This document shows positions 33,914 through 42,830 of a stretch of 64,000 bases of DNA, piece by piece (the stretch's first letter is position 1; each line of letters opens with the position of its first letter). Below the pieces are notes generated by a model. That model was not told where the DNA came from, did no database searches, and saw only the letters and a list, made by a program, of their open reading frames with translations. Made by a program: the position numbers and the translations under genes. This DNA comes from Pseudonocardia thermophila (GTDB lineage: Bacteria; Actinomycetota; Actinomycetes; Mycobacteriales; Pseudonocardiaceae): contig NZ_FRAP01000025.1 of the NCBI RefSeq assembly GCF_900142365.1, positions 1 through 64,000 on the forward strand, written 5' to 3'.

Positions 33914-34764
33914 GAGCCGGCCTCCGGGACGACCGCGAGCGGCCGGACCGGCGAGCCCGTGGCCCCGACGAGCTTCAGCGGTGAGAGCACGAAGAGGAAC
34001 TCGTGCACCCCGGCGGCGCCCAGCTCCTCCAGGTCCATCGTCTCGATGATGTGGATGCCCTTCTCCACCAGCAGGACGCGGTGCGCGGGCAGCAGGGCGT
34101 GCCCCTGGCCGGGCAGCAGCCGCTCGAACGCGATGGTGTCCGCGCCCGCCGCGTGCACCTGGCGGTCGGCGAGCCAGTACGCTCCGGCCTCGCTGACCCC
34201 CGGCACGCCGCTCGCGTGGCCGGTGTAGACCTCGGCCCCGGCGTCGAAGTTCGCGCCCCAGCCGCTGCGGATCAGCACCACGTCACCCGGGCGGATCTCG
34301 ACGCCCTGCTGCTCGACCGTGCGGTGCAGGTCGTCCGGGGTGATCTCGTAGCCCGGCTCGCACTGCTCGAGGCCGAGTGCGCGCGGCACGTCCAGCAGCA
34401 CGCCGCGGCGGAACATCGGCGCGATCGTCTCCGCGCCGAGCGCCTTCATCGCACCGCCGCGCTGCGCCTCCTCCGCCGAGATCCCGCCGAGCAGCTCGCC
34501 GTCGTGCGAGACGTGGGAGAACGCGTCGATGTGCGTGCCGACGTGGGTGCCCAGCGAGATGTGGTCGGCCGCGGCGGAGCCGCCGTCGGCGCGCACCATG
34601 TCGCCGTGCCGGCGGGGGAGCGTGTGCCAGTACGGCGGGTGGTTCGGCGACTGCGGCATGCCCTTGAACAGCGGCCTGCCCAGGTCGTGGACCCGGACCC
34701 CCGATCCCAGTGCTGCATCCAGCCACGAGGAGGTGATCTCCCGCGGCGCGTCGTTCACAGTCAT
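33910..34764 (-). CDS. Cyclase family protein (kynurenine formamidase-like fold)
   Basis: 284-residue metal-dependent hydrolase of the cyclase family. The metal-binding signature HxGTHxDxxxH appears as LGTHVGTHIDAFSH, preceded by VHDLGRPLFKGMP. Members hydrolyse formamides, lactones or cyclic imides (kynurenine formamidase, isatin hydrolase). In this operon it could open or close a ring adjacent to the amidohydrolase step (inference). The ATG at 34764 overlaps the CoA-transferase stop. Confidence 0.9.
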   Translation of the reverse strand: MTVNDAPREITSSWLDAALGSGVRVHDLGRPLFKGMPQSPNHPPYWHTLPRRHGDMVRADGGSAAADHISLGTHVGTHIDAFSHVSHDGELLGGISAEEAQRGGAMKALGAETIAPMFRRGVLLDVPRALGLEQCEPGYEITPDDLHRTVEQQGVEIRPGDVVLIRSGWGANFDAGAEVYTGHASGVPGVSEAGAYWLADRQVHAAGADTIAFERLLPGQGHALLPAHRVLLVEKGIHIIETMDLEELGAAGVHEFLFVLSPLKLVGATGSPVRPLAVVPEAGS

Positions 34765-35978
34765 GCGATCACCCCCCGCTCGCGCAGCTCGTCCATCTCC
34801 GCCGGCGCGTAGCCGAGCTCGGTGAGCACCGGCTCGGTGTCCGCCCCGAGGTCGCCGCCGGTGTGCCTGATCCGTCCGGGGGTCCGCGACATACCCCACA
34901 TGACGTTGTGCATCAGCACCTCGCCGAGCTTCGGGTCGGGCACCTTGGTCAGCATCTGGGTGGCCCGGATGTGCTCGTCGTTGACGATGTCGGCCGCGTC
35001 GTAGACCGGCGCGACCGCCGCGCCCGCCGCGGTGAACTCGGCGATGACCTCGTCGCGGGTGCGTTGACCGATCCACTCCGAGACGTAGCCGTCGAGCAGG
35101 TCCGCGTGCTGGGCGCGCTGCGCGCCCGTCGCGAACCACGGCTCGTCGATCACCTCCGGGTGCCCGACGAGGTGCATCACGCGCTCGGCGATGCTCTGCG
35201 CGCTGGTCGAGATCGCGACCCAGCGCTCGTCCTTCGTCTTGTAGGTGTTGCGCGGCGCGTTGTTCTGCGAGCGGTTGCCCGTCCGCTGCCCGACGACGCC
35301 GAGCTGGTCGTACACGGTGGGGCCGGGACCGACCGCCGTCATCAGCGGGGTCAGCAGGTTCATGTCGACGACCTGGCCCTTGCCGGGGCTCTTGGTGTCC
35401 CGCTCCCAGAGCGCCATCATCGTCGCGGCGACCGCGGCGACGCCGGCGATCGAGTCGGCGAGGCCGAAGGCGGGCAGCGTGGGCGGGCCGTCGGGCTCAC
35501 CGGTGAGGTGGGCGAAGCCGCTCATCGCCTCGGCGAGCGTGCCGAACCCGGCCCGCCTCGCGTACGGCCCGGTCTGCCCGAACCCGGTGACCCGCACCAT
35601 GATCAGGCCGGGGTTGCGCTCCCACAGCTGTTCCGGGCCGAGGCCCCAGCGCTCCATCGTGCCGGGCCGGAAGTTCTCCACCAGCACGTCGGACCGCTCC
35701 GCCAGGCGCAGCAGCACCTCGGCGCCCTCGGGCTGCGACAGGTCGGCCGCGACGAGCCGCTTGTTGCGGGAGACCTCCTTCCACCACAGCGGCTCGCCGT
35801 CCTTGGCGGGCCCGTGCCCGCGCATCCCGTCGCCGCGGCGCGGGTGCTCGATCTTGATCACGTCGGCGCCGTAGTCCCCCAGTAGCTGGCAACACAGCGG
35901 ACCGGCCAGGATCGTGGAGGCGTCCACGACCCGCACCCCGGTCAGCGGGCCATCGCCGAGCGCGGATTGCTCGGTCAT
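34761..35978 (-). CDS. CaiB/BaiF (family III) CoA transferase
   Basis: 405 residues. The opening GVRVVDASTILAGPLCCQLLGDYGADVIKIE and VENFRPGTMERWGLG are typical of family III transferases. The expected catalytic aspartate is D175 in GLADSIAG. It moves CoA from a donor such as succinyl-CoA to a carboxylic acid, activating the pathway intermediate. It is coupled to the hydrolase-like gene upstream and the cyclase downstream. Together with the CitE-like lyase on the divergent arm it implies CoA-thioester chemistry late in the pathway. Confidence 0.95.
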   Translation of the reverse strand: MTEQSALGDGPLTGVRVVDASTILAGPLCCQLLGDYGADVIKIEHPRRGDGMRGHGPAKDGEPLWWKEVSRNKRLVAADLSQPEGAEVLLRLAERSDVLVENFRPGTMERWGLGPEQLWERNPGLIMVRVTGFGQTGPYARRAGFGTLAEAMSGFAHLTGEPDGPPTLPAFGLADSIAGVAAVAATMMALWERDTKSPGKGQVVDMNLLTPLMTAVGPGPTVYDQLGVVGQRTGNRSQNNAPRNTYKTKDERWVAISTSAQSIAERVMHLVGHPEVIDEPWFATGAQRAQHADLLDGYVSEWIGQRTRDEVIAEFTAAGAAVAPVYDAADIVNDEHIRATQMLTKVPDPKLGEVLMHNVMWGMSRTPGRIRHTGGDLGADTEPVLTELGYAPAEMDELRERGVIA

Positions 35979-36799
35979 GCGGAAATGGCTCCCCTCGGTT
36001 CGATGACCTCGCGCAGGATCCGGCAGAACGTCTGCGGGTCTTGTTCGGCGAGGAAGTCGGTCGCTCCCGGCACCACGACCGCGCTGCGGTGCTCGATCAG
36101 CTCGACCGCTCTCGGGTGCATGTGCTTGATCCGGTCCTCCGTGCCCGCCAGCAGGAGGTCCACCGGTCCTGCGGCAGCTGCGGAGTCGCGCAGGTCGTGG
36201 CGCCAGATCGCGCGGTACGACGAGGCGAAGTCGGGGCCGGCGTGCAGGTAGTCCCGCACCAGTTCGGTGACGAGGTGCGGGTCCGCCCACGGGTACTCGC
36301 CCCGCACCCGGTCGAAGATCCAGTTCAGGTGGCTGCCGTCCGGGCTGGGCTGCCACGGCGGCGCGAACGAGGCCAGCCGGTCTGCCCGCTCCTGCGGTGT
36401 GTAGACGGGCACCCCGTGCAGGACCACGCCGGCTGCGCGGCCCGGCCGGCGGGCCACCGCGTGCAGGGTGAACACCGCTCCGGTCGCCCGCCCGAACAGG
36501 AACGGCCGCTCGGCCCCGACGACGTCCGCGACCGTCCACGGAACCTCGGCGTAGTCCTCGACGCCCCATTCCCGCGGCGGCGGATCCGACTCGCCGTAGC
36601 CGGGCGTGTCGATCGCGATCGGGACGCAGAACTCCGCGAGCCCGGACAGCGCCTTGCGGTAGCGGCGGGCCGACAGCGGGCTCTGGTGCATCATGATCAG
36701 CACCGGTCGCCCGGACGCCACCTGGTCGCGCAGCGGATCGGTGCTCGCGGTGAGGACGTGCACCGCACCCCACGGCACGGGCAGGTACTCGCCGGTCAT
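35975..36799 (-). CDS. Alpha/beta-hydrolase-fold protein lacking catalytic Ser and His
   Basis: 274 residues with the alpha/beta-hydrolase layout (oxyanion-type HQSPLSARRY, GYGESDPP, VVLHGVPVY). The nucleophile elbow that is normally GxSxG reads GRATG, placing A105 at the serine position. The usual PGAGHF near the C-terminus reads PGATDF, so D248 replaces the catalytic histidine; only D222 of the triad remains. The protein is therefore unlikely to be an ordinary esterase and may be a cofactor-free oxygenase-like, lyase-like or structural relative. It is embedded by ATGA overlaps between the CoA transferase and OppF-like ATPase. Confidence 0.88.
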   Translation of the reverse strand: MTGEYLPVPWGAVHVLTASTDPLRDQVASGRPVLIMMHQSPLSARRYRKALSGLAEFCVPIAIDTPGYGESDPPPREWGVEDYAEVPWTVADVVGAERPFLFGRATGAVFTLHAVARRPGRAAGVVLHGVPVYTPQERADRLASFAPPWQPSPDGSHLNWIFDRVRGEYPWADPHLVTELVRDYLHAGPDFASSYRAIWRHDLRDSAAAAGPVDLLLAGTEDRIKHMHPRAVELIEHRSAVVVPGATDFLAEQDPQTFCRILREVIEPRGAISA

Positions 36800-37779
36800 C
36801 GGCCACCCCCCAGTTCCACCGGCTGCTTCTGCTCCTGCTCGACGCGCATGCACGCCACCTCGTGCCGGTCGGCCACCTGCGCCAAGCGCACCTGCCACGA
36901 CGAGCACGCGTCGACCTCGATCGGGCACCGCCCGGACAGCACGCACTTCGTGGGCTTCTTCGACGGGTTCGGGATCTCCCCGCGCAGCGGCACGTGCTCG
37001 CGCTTCTGCCCGACGACCGTGGAGAGCGTCGCCGACATCAGCGCCTGCGTGTACGGGTGGCGCGGGTTGGTCAGCACCTCCTGCGTCGGGCCCTGCTCGA
37101 CGACGGTGCCCAGGTACATCACCGCGACCCGGTCGCTGATCAGCCCGACGGTGGCCAGGTCGTGGGAGATGAAGACGTAGGAGATGCCGCGCTCGCGCTG
37201 CAGGTCGCGCAGCAGGTCGAGCACGCGCGCCCGCACCGACACGTCCAGCGACGACGTCGGCTCGTCGAGGATCACCAGCTCCGGCTCGGTGATGATCGCC
37301 CGCGCGATGCCGATGCGCTGCTGCTGGCCACCGCTGAGGTTGCGCGGCAGCCGGTCAGCGTGCTCGGCGGTGAGGCCGACCCGCTCCAGCATCGCCACGA
37401 CCTTCTCGCGGCGCTCGGCGCGGGAGAGCTCCGGCCGGTGGATGATCAGCGGCTCGGCGATGATGTCGCCGACCTTGAGCCGTGGGTTGAGCGACTCGTA
37501 CGGCTCCTGGAACACGACCTGCAGCCGCGACCGCAGGGGCCGCATCTGCTTCCTCGACAGCGCGGTCAGCTCGATGCCGTCGAACACGACCGAGCCGGAC
37601 GTCGGGGTGATCAGGCCGAGCGCGATGCGGCCGAGCGTCGACTTGCCGGAGCCGCTCTCGCCGATGACGGCGACGGTCTCGCCCTTCGCCACCGACAACG
37701 AGACCCCGTTGACGGCGTGGACCTCCTTGCCGCCGCGGCGGAACACGTGGTTCACGTCGCGCAGTTCCATGATGCTCAT
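36796..37779 (-). CDS. Oligopeptide-type ABC transporter ATPase (OppF-like)
   Basis: 327 residues. Walker A GESGSGKST, Q-loop VFQEPYESLNP, signature LSGGQQQR, Walker B VILDEPTSSLD and H-loop FISHDLATV are intact. The C-terminal oligo/dipeptide extension includes the Cys motif C-x6-C-x6-C (KCVLSGRCPIEVDAC), which binds an iron-sulfur cluster in some Opp ATPases. Start chosen at MSIMELRDV, with an ATGA overlap to the OppD-like gene. Second ATPase of the importer. Confidence 0.95.
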   Translation of the reverse strand: MSIMELRDVNHVFRRGGKEVHAVNGVSLSVAKGETVAVIGESGSGKSTLGRIALGLITPTSGSVVFDGIELTALSRKQMRPLRSRLQVVFQEPYESLNPRLKVGDIIAEPLIIHRPELSRAERREKVVAMLERVGLTAEHADRLPRNLSGGQQQRIGIARAIITEPELVILDEPTSSLDVSVRARVLDLLRDLQRERGISYVFISHDLATVGLISDRVAVMYLGTVVEQGPTQEVLTNPRHPYTQALMSATLSTVVGQKREHVPLRGEIPNPSKKPTKCVLSGRCPIEVDACSSWQVRLAQVADRHEVACMRVEQEQKQPVELGGGR

Positions 37780-38603
37780 CGGCTGGTCACCGCCTGTTCG
37801 GTCAGGCCCGGCGCCTCCTGCGCCCACGGTGCCGGTGGCACCGCGTCGAGCAGCTGCTTGGTGTACTCGTGGGTCGGATTGGTGAACACGTCGGCGACGA
37901 GCCCGGTCTCGACGACCCGACCCGACTTCATGACCACCACCCGGTGGCAGTACTGGGCGACGACGCCGAGGTCGTGCGTGACCAGCAGCAGCGAGCGGCC
38001 GCCCTGCTTCACCTGGGAGTCGATCAGGTCCAGGATCTGGCGCTGGACGGTCACGTCGAGCGCGGTCGTCGGCTCGTCCGCGATGACCAGCGGCGGGTCG
38101 TGCAGCATCGCGAGCGCGATGACCACACGCTGCGCCATGCCGCCGGACAGCTCGTGCGCGTAGCCGCGCAGCACCCGTTCCGGTCCGCGCACCTGCACGG
38201 CCGCCAGCCGCTCGATCGCGAGATCGTGCAGCTCGGCGCGGCTCATCCGGCGGTGTGCCCGCATGACGTTGCGGAACTGCTTCTCGATCGACAGCACCGG
38301 GTTGAGCGCGCCGAACGGGTTCTGCGCGACGAAGCCGATGCGGGCCCCGCGGATCTCCCGCAACCGGGTGCGGGAGAGCTTGATGAGGTCCTCACCCTCG
38401 AACTCGGCGCTGCCCGCGACGACCCGCCCGTAGGAGGGCAGCAGCCCCAGGATCGAGCGGATGGTCACGGACTTGCCGGACCCGGTCTCGCCGACGATGC
38501 CGACCGCTTCGCCCGCCGGCACCTCGAACGAGACGTCATCGATCGCCCTGACGACACCCGCGCGGCCCCGGAACTGGGAGGTCAGACCCTGTACGCGGAG
38601 CAT
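37776..38603 (-). CDS. Oligopeptide-type ABC transporter ATPase (OppD-like)
   Basis: 275 residues, shorter than the 320-340 usual for OppD because the Cys-containing C-terminal extension is reduced. Walker A GETGSGKSV, signature LSGGMAQR, Walker B VIADEPTTALD and H-loop VTHDLGVV are intact. It pairs with the OppF-like protein as a heterodimeric motor. The ATG at 38603 shares one base with the permease stop. Confidence 0.94.
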   Translation of the reverse strand: MLRVQGLTSQFRGRAGVVRAIDDVSFEVPAGEAVGIVGETGSGKSVTIRSILGLLPSYGRVVAGSAEFEGEDLIKLSRTRLREIRGARIGFVAQNPFGALNPVLSIEKQFRNVMRAHRRMSRAELHDLAIERLAAVQVRGPERVLRGYAHELSGGMAQRVVIALAMLHDPPLVIADEPTTALDVTVQRQILDLIDSQVKQGGRSLLLVTHDLGVVAQYCHRVVVMKSGRVVETGLVADVFTNPTHEYTKQLLDAVPPAPWAQEAPGLTEQAVTSR

Positions 38604-39463
38604 CAGCTTCCCTCCACCCGTCGCTGGATGCCGTTGGCCAGCATGTTGAGGCTCGCGATGGCGATGAAGATCGCCACGCCCGGCCAGATCGCGATCCACC
38701 ACTGGCCGGTGGAGATCGCCTGGGCGCCCACCTGCACCATCGATCCCCAGGTCGGGGTGGGCGGCGAGACGCCGATGCCGAGGAAGTTCAGCGCCGCGAT
38801 CACGATCACGGCGTTCGCCGTGGTGAGCGAGCACTGGACCAGGCAGACGTCGATGACGTTCGGCATGATGTGCCGGAACATCACCCGCCGCGGCCGGGCC
38901 CCGGTGGCGATCGCGGCCTCGATGAACCGCGCCTCGCGGATCGCCAGCGCCTCGCTGCGGATCAGCCGGATGAACCGCGGGCCGTTGATGATGACGATCG
39001 CGTAGAGGATGTTCTGGATGTCGTTGCCGGTCAGCGACACGATCGTCACCGACAGCACGATCAGCGGGAACGACTGGAACGCGTCGAGGGCGCGCATGAA
39101 GCCCTCGCTCCACTTGCTCTTCACGCTCAGCGGGAGACCGACGAGGAGACCGATCACCAGCGAGGCGAGCGTGCCGGCCAGCGCGAGCGGCAGGTCGCTG
39201 CGGCCGGCCGCGACCACGCGGGAGAAGACGTCGAACCCGTTCGCATCGGTGCCGAAGATGTGCTGCGCCGACGGCGGCTGCAGCACCGACGTCGGGTCCG
39301 GGGTCACCGGGTCGTACGGCAGCGGCGCCAGGAACGACGCCAGCAGCAGGAACAGCAGCACCGCGACACCGGCCACGATGCCCGGGCTGACCCGGGCGAA
39401 GTTGACGATCTTCGTGACGACCTCGGCGGCCGGGGACTTGGGGATGGCGGCGGCGTCACTCAT
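38603..39463 (-). CDS. Oligopeptide-type ABC permease (OppC-like)
   Basis: 286 residues: an N-terminal transmembrane segment (about 27-48), the OppC motif HIFGTDANGFDVFSRVVAAGR, five further segments, and the EAA loop EAAIATGARPRRVMFRHIMPN. It forms the channel with the OppB-like subunit. Overlaps OppB by eight bases and OppD by one. Confidence 0.95.
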   Translation of the reverse strand: MSDAAAIPKSPAAEVVTKIVNFARVSPGIVAGVAVLLFLLLASFLAPLPYDPVTPDPTSVLQPPSAQHIFGTDANGFDVFSRVVAAGRSDLPLALAGTLASLVIGLLVGLPLSVKSKWSEGFMRALDAFQSFPLIVLSVTIVSLTGNDIQNILYAIVIINGPRFIRLIRSEALAIREARFIEAAIATGARPRRVMFRHIMPNVIDVCLVQCSLTTANAVIVIAALNFLGIGVSPPTPTWGSMVQVGAQAISTGQWWIAIWPGVAIFIAIASLNMLANGIQRRVEGS

Positions 39464-40514
39464 AGCTCACCCGCGGGTCGAGGAGGAGGACCACGATGTC
39501 CAGGAGCAGGAAGAGGGTCAGCGTGAGCAGGCCGGCCGTGATCACGAAGCCCTGGATGATCGGCACGTCGACCTTCAGCACGCCGTCCAGCGCCCACTGG
39601 CCCATGCCGCGCCAGTTGAAGACGCGCTCGACGATCGCGGCGCCGCCGAGCAGCGACCCGAACAGGATCGCGACGTAGGTGATCACCGTGGTGCGGGACG
39701 CGGCGAACGCGTAGTAGACGACCGTGCGCTCCCGCAGCCCGCAGGCGCGGGCGAACTCGACCTGCGGCGTGGTGAGCGCGGTGCCCATGCTGCCGCGCGC
39801 GGTCTTGGCGAAGTACGACGCGTAGACCAGCCCCAGCGCCAGCACCGGCAGCGCCGCGTGGCTCACGGCCATGCCGAGCGTCTCCCAGTCGCCGGTGAAC
39901 AGGCTGGAGAAGATCAGGAACGGCCGCTCGTCGGCGGAGCCCGCCGTGATCGGCAGCCGCCCGATGGGCGCGGGCGCCCAGCCGAGCAGGAAGAAGAACA
40001 CGTAGATGCCGACCAGTGCGAGGAAGAAGTCCGGCACGGACTGCAGCACCGAGGTGATGCCGCTCATGATCCGGTCCGGGAGCCTGCGGGCGAAGTAGGC
40101 GCCGATCACGCCGATCGTCATGCCCAGCGCGAGCGCGAACAGCAGCGAGAAGAAGACCAGCTCGATGGTGTTCGGCAGGAACTTCCCCAGGTCGGACAGC
40201 ACCGGCTCGTTCGTGAAGAACGAGGTGCCGAGATCGCCCTGCAGCAGGTTCGTCCAGTAGGAGACATAGCGCTCCAGCACCGGCTTGTCGAGCCCGAGCT
40301 GGGCGTTGACGTGCGCGATCTGCTCCTTGGTCGCGAAGTCGCCGAGGATCGTGATCGCCGGGTCACCGGGGATCAGGAACGTCAGGAAGAACGACACGCT
40401 GCCCAGCACGAACACGGAGATGGGCACGATCGCGATGCGCTTGAGGATGTAGCGCAGCATGGGGCGGCGCTGCTTCTGCTTGACCGCCGGCTGCGCGGCT
40501 CGCGCCGTCGTCAC
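39456..40514 (-). CDS. Oligopeptide-type ABC permease (OppB-like)
   Basis: 352 residues, starting at GTG 40514, which overlaps the SDR stop as GTGA. A cytoplasmic basic N-terminus is followed by LRYILKRIAIVPISVFVLGSVSF (first segment, split here), the external domain with GLDKPVLERY, and membrane segments with the EAA-like loop EFARACGLRERTVVYYAFAAS. Partner of the OppC-like permease. Confidence 0.95.
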   Translation of the reverse strand: MTTARAAQPAVKQKQRRPMLRYILKRIAIVPISVFVLGSVSFFLTFLIPGDPAITILGDFATKEQIAHVNAQLGLDKPVLERYVSYWTNLLQGDLGTSFFTNEPVLSDLGKFLPNTIELVFFSLLFALALGMTIGVIGAYFARRLPDRIMSGITSVLQSVPDFFLALVGIYVFFFLLGWAPAPIGRLPITAGSADERPFLIFSSLFTGDWETLGMAVSHAALPVLALGLVYASYFAKTARGSMGTALTTPQVEFARACGLRERTVVYYAFAASRTTVITYVAILFGSLLGGAAIVERVFNWRGMGQWALDGVLKVDVPIIQGFVITAGLLTLTLFLLLDIVVLLLDPRVSYE

Positions 40515-41233
40515 AGCACACTCACCCCTCCGTCGACGCACAGGGTGTGGCCGGTGACCATCGCCGCCTCGGCGGAGGCGACCCACCGCACCGCAGCCGC
40601 GACCTCCTCGGGCCGCACGACCCTGCCGAGCGGGATCGTCGCGAGCTTCGCGGTCATGTAGTCCTCGTTGTCGAGGACGTCCGCGGTCATCGGGCTCGGC
40701 ACGATCGTGGGTGCCACCGCATTGACGCGGATCTTCGCGCCCGCCCACTCCAGCGCCAGGATCTTGGTCAGCTGGATGACCCCCGCCTTCGTCACGCCGT
40801 ACATCGCCGAGCCGGCGATCGCGACGAGACCTCCGGTGGAGGCCAGGTTGACGATGTTGCCCCCGCGGGTGGAGAGCACGGGGTAGACGGCCTGGCACAT
40901 GCGGAACGTGCCGTTGAGGTTGACCTCGACGACGTCGTGCCAGACCTCCTCCGGCATGGTCTCGGTCGCGCCGCGGGCGTTGATGCCGGCGTTGTTCACC
41001 AGCAGGTCCACGGTCCCGGCCCGCTCGACCGCGGCCGCGACCGCCGCGCGGCACGAGTCCCCGGAGCGCAGGTCCAGCTCGACGGCGTGGGTCGCGCTCG
41101 CCGGCGCGGCTCCGCCCAGGTCGGCGGCCACGACCACGTAGCCGTGGGCGGCCAGCTCGTCGCAGATCGCCGTACCGATGCCGCCTGCGGCGCCGGTGAC
41201 GAGGGCGACGGGGGAAGCCTGGGAGTCGGTCAT
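40511..41233 (-). CDS. SDR family oxidoreductase
   Basis: 240-residue classical SDR: TGAAGGIG cofactor motif near residue 14, NNAG, a catalytic Ser in LASTGG and YGVTK active site, and VTGHTLCVDGG at the C-terminus. It oxidises or reduces a hydroxy/keto intermediate with NAD(P). It sits between the maleate-isomerase-like gene and the importer permeases in the operon, which suggests dedicated function. Confidence 0.93.
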   Translation of the reverse strand: MTDSQASPVALVTGAAGGIGTAICDELAAHGYVVVAADLGGAAPASATHAVELDLRSGDSCRAAVAAAVERAGTVDLLVNNAGINARGATETMPEEVWHDVVEVNLNGTFRMCQAVYPVLSTRGGNIVNLASTGGLVAIAGSAMYGVTKAGVIQLTKILALEWAGAKIRVNAVAPTIVPSPMTADVLDNEDYMTAKLATIPLGRVVRPEEVAAAVRWVASAEAAMVTGHTLCVDGGVSVL

Positions 41234-42012
41234 CAGGTCACCTCCGCGAATCGGCCGTGCCACTCGGCCCGGGCCTGCTCGGGGAGCGGCAGACCGGACA
41301 GGCGCACGGCGGGGCTCAGCGGCTCGTCGATGCCCGCGAGGCGCAGCAGCGCCCACAGCGTGGCGAGGTTGCTGCTCACGGTGGGCCGGCCGGTCTGCTG
41401 CTCGATCGCGACGAGCGAGTCGAGCGTCCGCCAGTTCGTGCAGCTGATCGCCACGACGTCGGCGTCGGAGACGTCGAGCGCCGTCGCCGCCGCGTAGCTC
41501 GCCGCGGGCTCCAGCCGGCCCTTGTCCAGGTTGGACAGGATGTGCAGGTCGTTGCGGGCGGTCACGGTGAACCCGGCCTGGCCGAGGTAAGTGACCGCGC
41601 CGTCGGCGACCGGGGCGACGTACGGGGTGGCCAGCGCGACCTTCCGCGCTCGCAGCGCGGTGAGCGCGGCGACGAGCGCGCTGCTCGTCGTGACGATCGG
41701 CACCCCGTGGGCGCGGGTGAGGTCGTCGCACGTCGCCTGGTCGGAGTCGCGCCCGCCCAGGAAGCTGCCGGACGTGCACGCGTAGGCGATGGCCGCCACA
41801 CCCGCGGACGCGAGCTCGGCGACCGCCCGGTCGAGCTGGGAGTGCATCGCGAGCAGGCTCGCGACCTTCTCCTCCTCGGAGGCGACCTCGGCCACCGCGA
41901 CGCGGGTGGCGAACACCGCGACGTCGGGCGGCAGGTACGCCGCGAACTCGGGTTCCACCGTGGTGTTCGTGGACGGGACCACGACACCGACACGCGCTCG
42001 CCGCCCGTACAT
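41233..42012 (-). CDS. Maleate-isomerase-like Asp/Glu racemase superfamily enzyme
   Basis: 259 residues. The N-terminal VVPSTNTTVEPEFAAYLP closely follows the maleate cis-trans isomerase / arylmalonate decarboxylase opening (VPSSNTT-type). Both catalytic cysteines are present: C79 in YACTSGSF and C191 in ISCTNWRT, as in maleate isomerases. It probably isomerises maleate-like (cis) dicarboxylates to fumarate-like products, as in nicotinate-type routes; arylmalonate decarboxylation would need only one Cys. This is the best clue that a C4-type unsaturated diacid occurs in the pathway. Confidence 0.9.
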   Translation of the reverse strand: MYGRRARVGVVVPSTNTTVEPEFAAYLPPDVAVFATRVAVAEVASEEEKVASLLAMHSQLDRAVAELASAGVAAIAYACTSGSFLGGRDSDQATCDDLTRAHGVPIVTTSSALVAALTALRARKVALATPYVAPVADGAVTYLGQAGFTVTARNDLHILSNLDKGRLEPAASYAAATALDVSDADVVAISCTNWRTLDSLVAIEQQTGRPTVSSNLATLWALLRLAGIDEPLSPAVRLSGLPLPEQARAEWHGRFAEVT

Positions 42013-42740
42013 CAGCTGCCGCCGTTCACGAGCGGGACCCGGAACCCGGGCCGGATCTCCGAGAGCAGGTCGACCACCTCGTAGCGCAGGTCGAGGCGCT
42101 CACCGGTGGTCGTGTCCCGGAGAGTGCCGGTCCAGGTGGTGCCGTACCGGATCGTGTTCTCGATGCTGGTGTAGGTGCCGCAGAACACCAGGTAGGACGA
42201 CGGCAGCGCCGCCACCCGCTCCTCGAGCACCTTCACGATCGCGTCGGGGGAGAGGAAGACCGACGCGCCGCACCGCTGGTAGAGCGCGCCGTCGACGGTG
42301 GACTCGAGGACGAGGTCGCTCCAGCGCGGGGCGACGTCGCGCCACCGCCACACCTGCCTGCCCAGCACGCTCGGGCAGTACTGCTTGGCCCAGATGATGC
42401 TGTGCTTCTCCAGCACGCGGTCGGTGTGGTCGGACCCGACGCCCAGGAAGATCTCCCCCTCGTGGACGACGAGCACCAGCTCGACCTCCCCGGAGGTGCT
42501 CCCGCTGTGCACGCCGATCCGGTCGTCGGTCGTCACCGAGTTGACCGACATGGGGTAGATCCGCGGCGCGGGGACGTCGAACGCGATCCGCACGCCCACG
42601 TCGGCGACCTCGCGCTGGTGGGCGACGGCCGCGTTCGGGTCGACGGTCGCCGACCCCAGGTTGTAGAGGCGCTGCGGGGTCGTGACGAGCCGCTGCGGCC
42701 CCGCGCCCGTCCGTAGGACATCGAGCGTGAAGGTGGTCAC
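42012..42740 (-). CDS. DUF2848 family protein
   Basis: 242 residues from the GTG at 42740, chosen for GAGGAA six to eight bases upstream. The core GEVELVLVVHEGEIFLGVGSDHTDR and KQYCPSVLGRQVWRW match DUF2848 proteins, which resemble the fumarylacetoacetate-hydrolase fold with its E-E-D metal site. A hydrolase or decarboxylase acting on a beta-keto or enol acid is plausible but untested. A strong hairpin lies just upstream, so this gene may start a separately regulated segment. Confidence 0.82.
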   Translation of the reverse strand: MTTFTLDVLRTGAGPQRLVTTPQRLYNLGSATVDPNAAVAHQREVADVGVRIAFDVPAPRIYPMSVNSVTTDDRIGVHSGSTSGEVELVLVVHEGEIFLGVGSDHTDRVLEKHSIIWAKQYCPSVLGRQVWRWRDVAPRWSDLVLESTVDGALYQRCGASVFLSPDAIVKVLEERVAALPSSYLVFCGTYTSIENTIRYGTTWTGTLRDTTTGERLDLRYEVVDLLSEIRPGFRVPLVNGGS

Positions 42741-42779
42741 CCGCTGTTCCTCGTTTCGCAAGTCGTACAGAGTCGGGGT

Positions 42780-42817
42780 GCCGTCCCCGCGCAGTGGGGG
42801 AGCTGCGCGGGGACGGC
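42780..42817 (-). terminator. Intra-operon 15-bp perfect hairpin
   Basis: GCCGTCCCCGCGCAG (42780-42794) is exactly complementary to 42803-42817 with an eight-base loop. It lies between the CMD-like gene and the DUF2848 gene inside the long minus-strand operon. It can act as an attenuator or as a 3' stabiliser raising expression of the binding protein, flavoenzyme and CMD-like genes over those downstream. Confidence 0.65.
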
Positions 42818-42830
42818 TGAGGGAGGGGGA

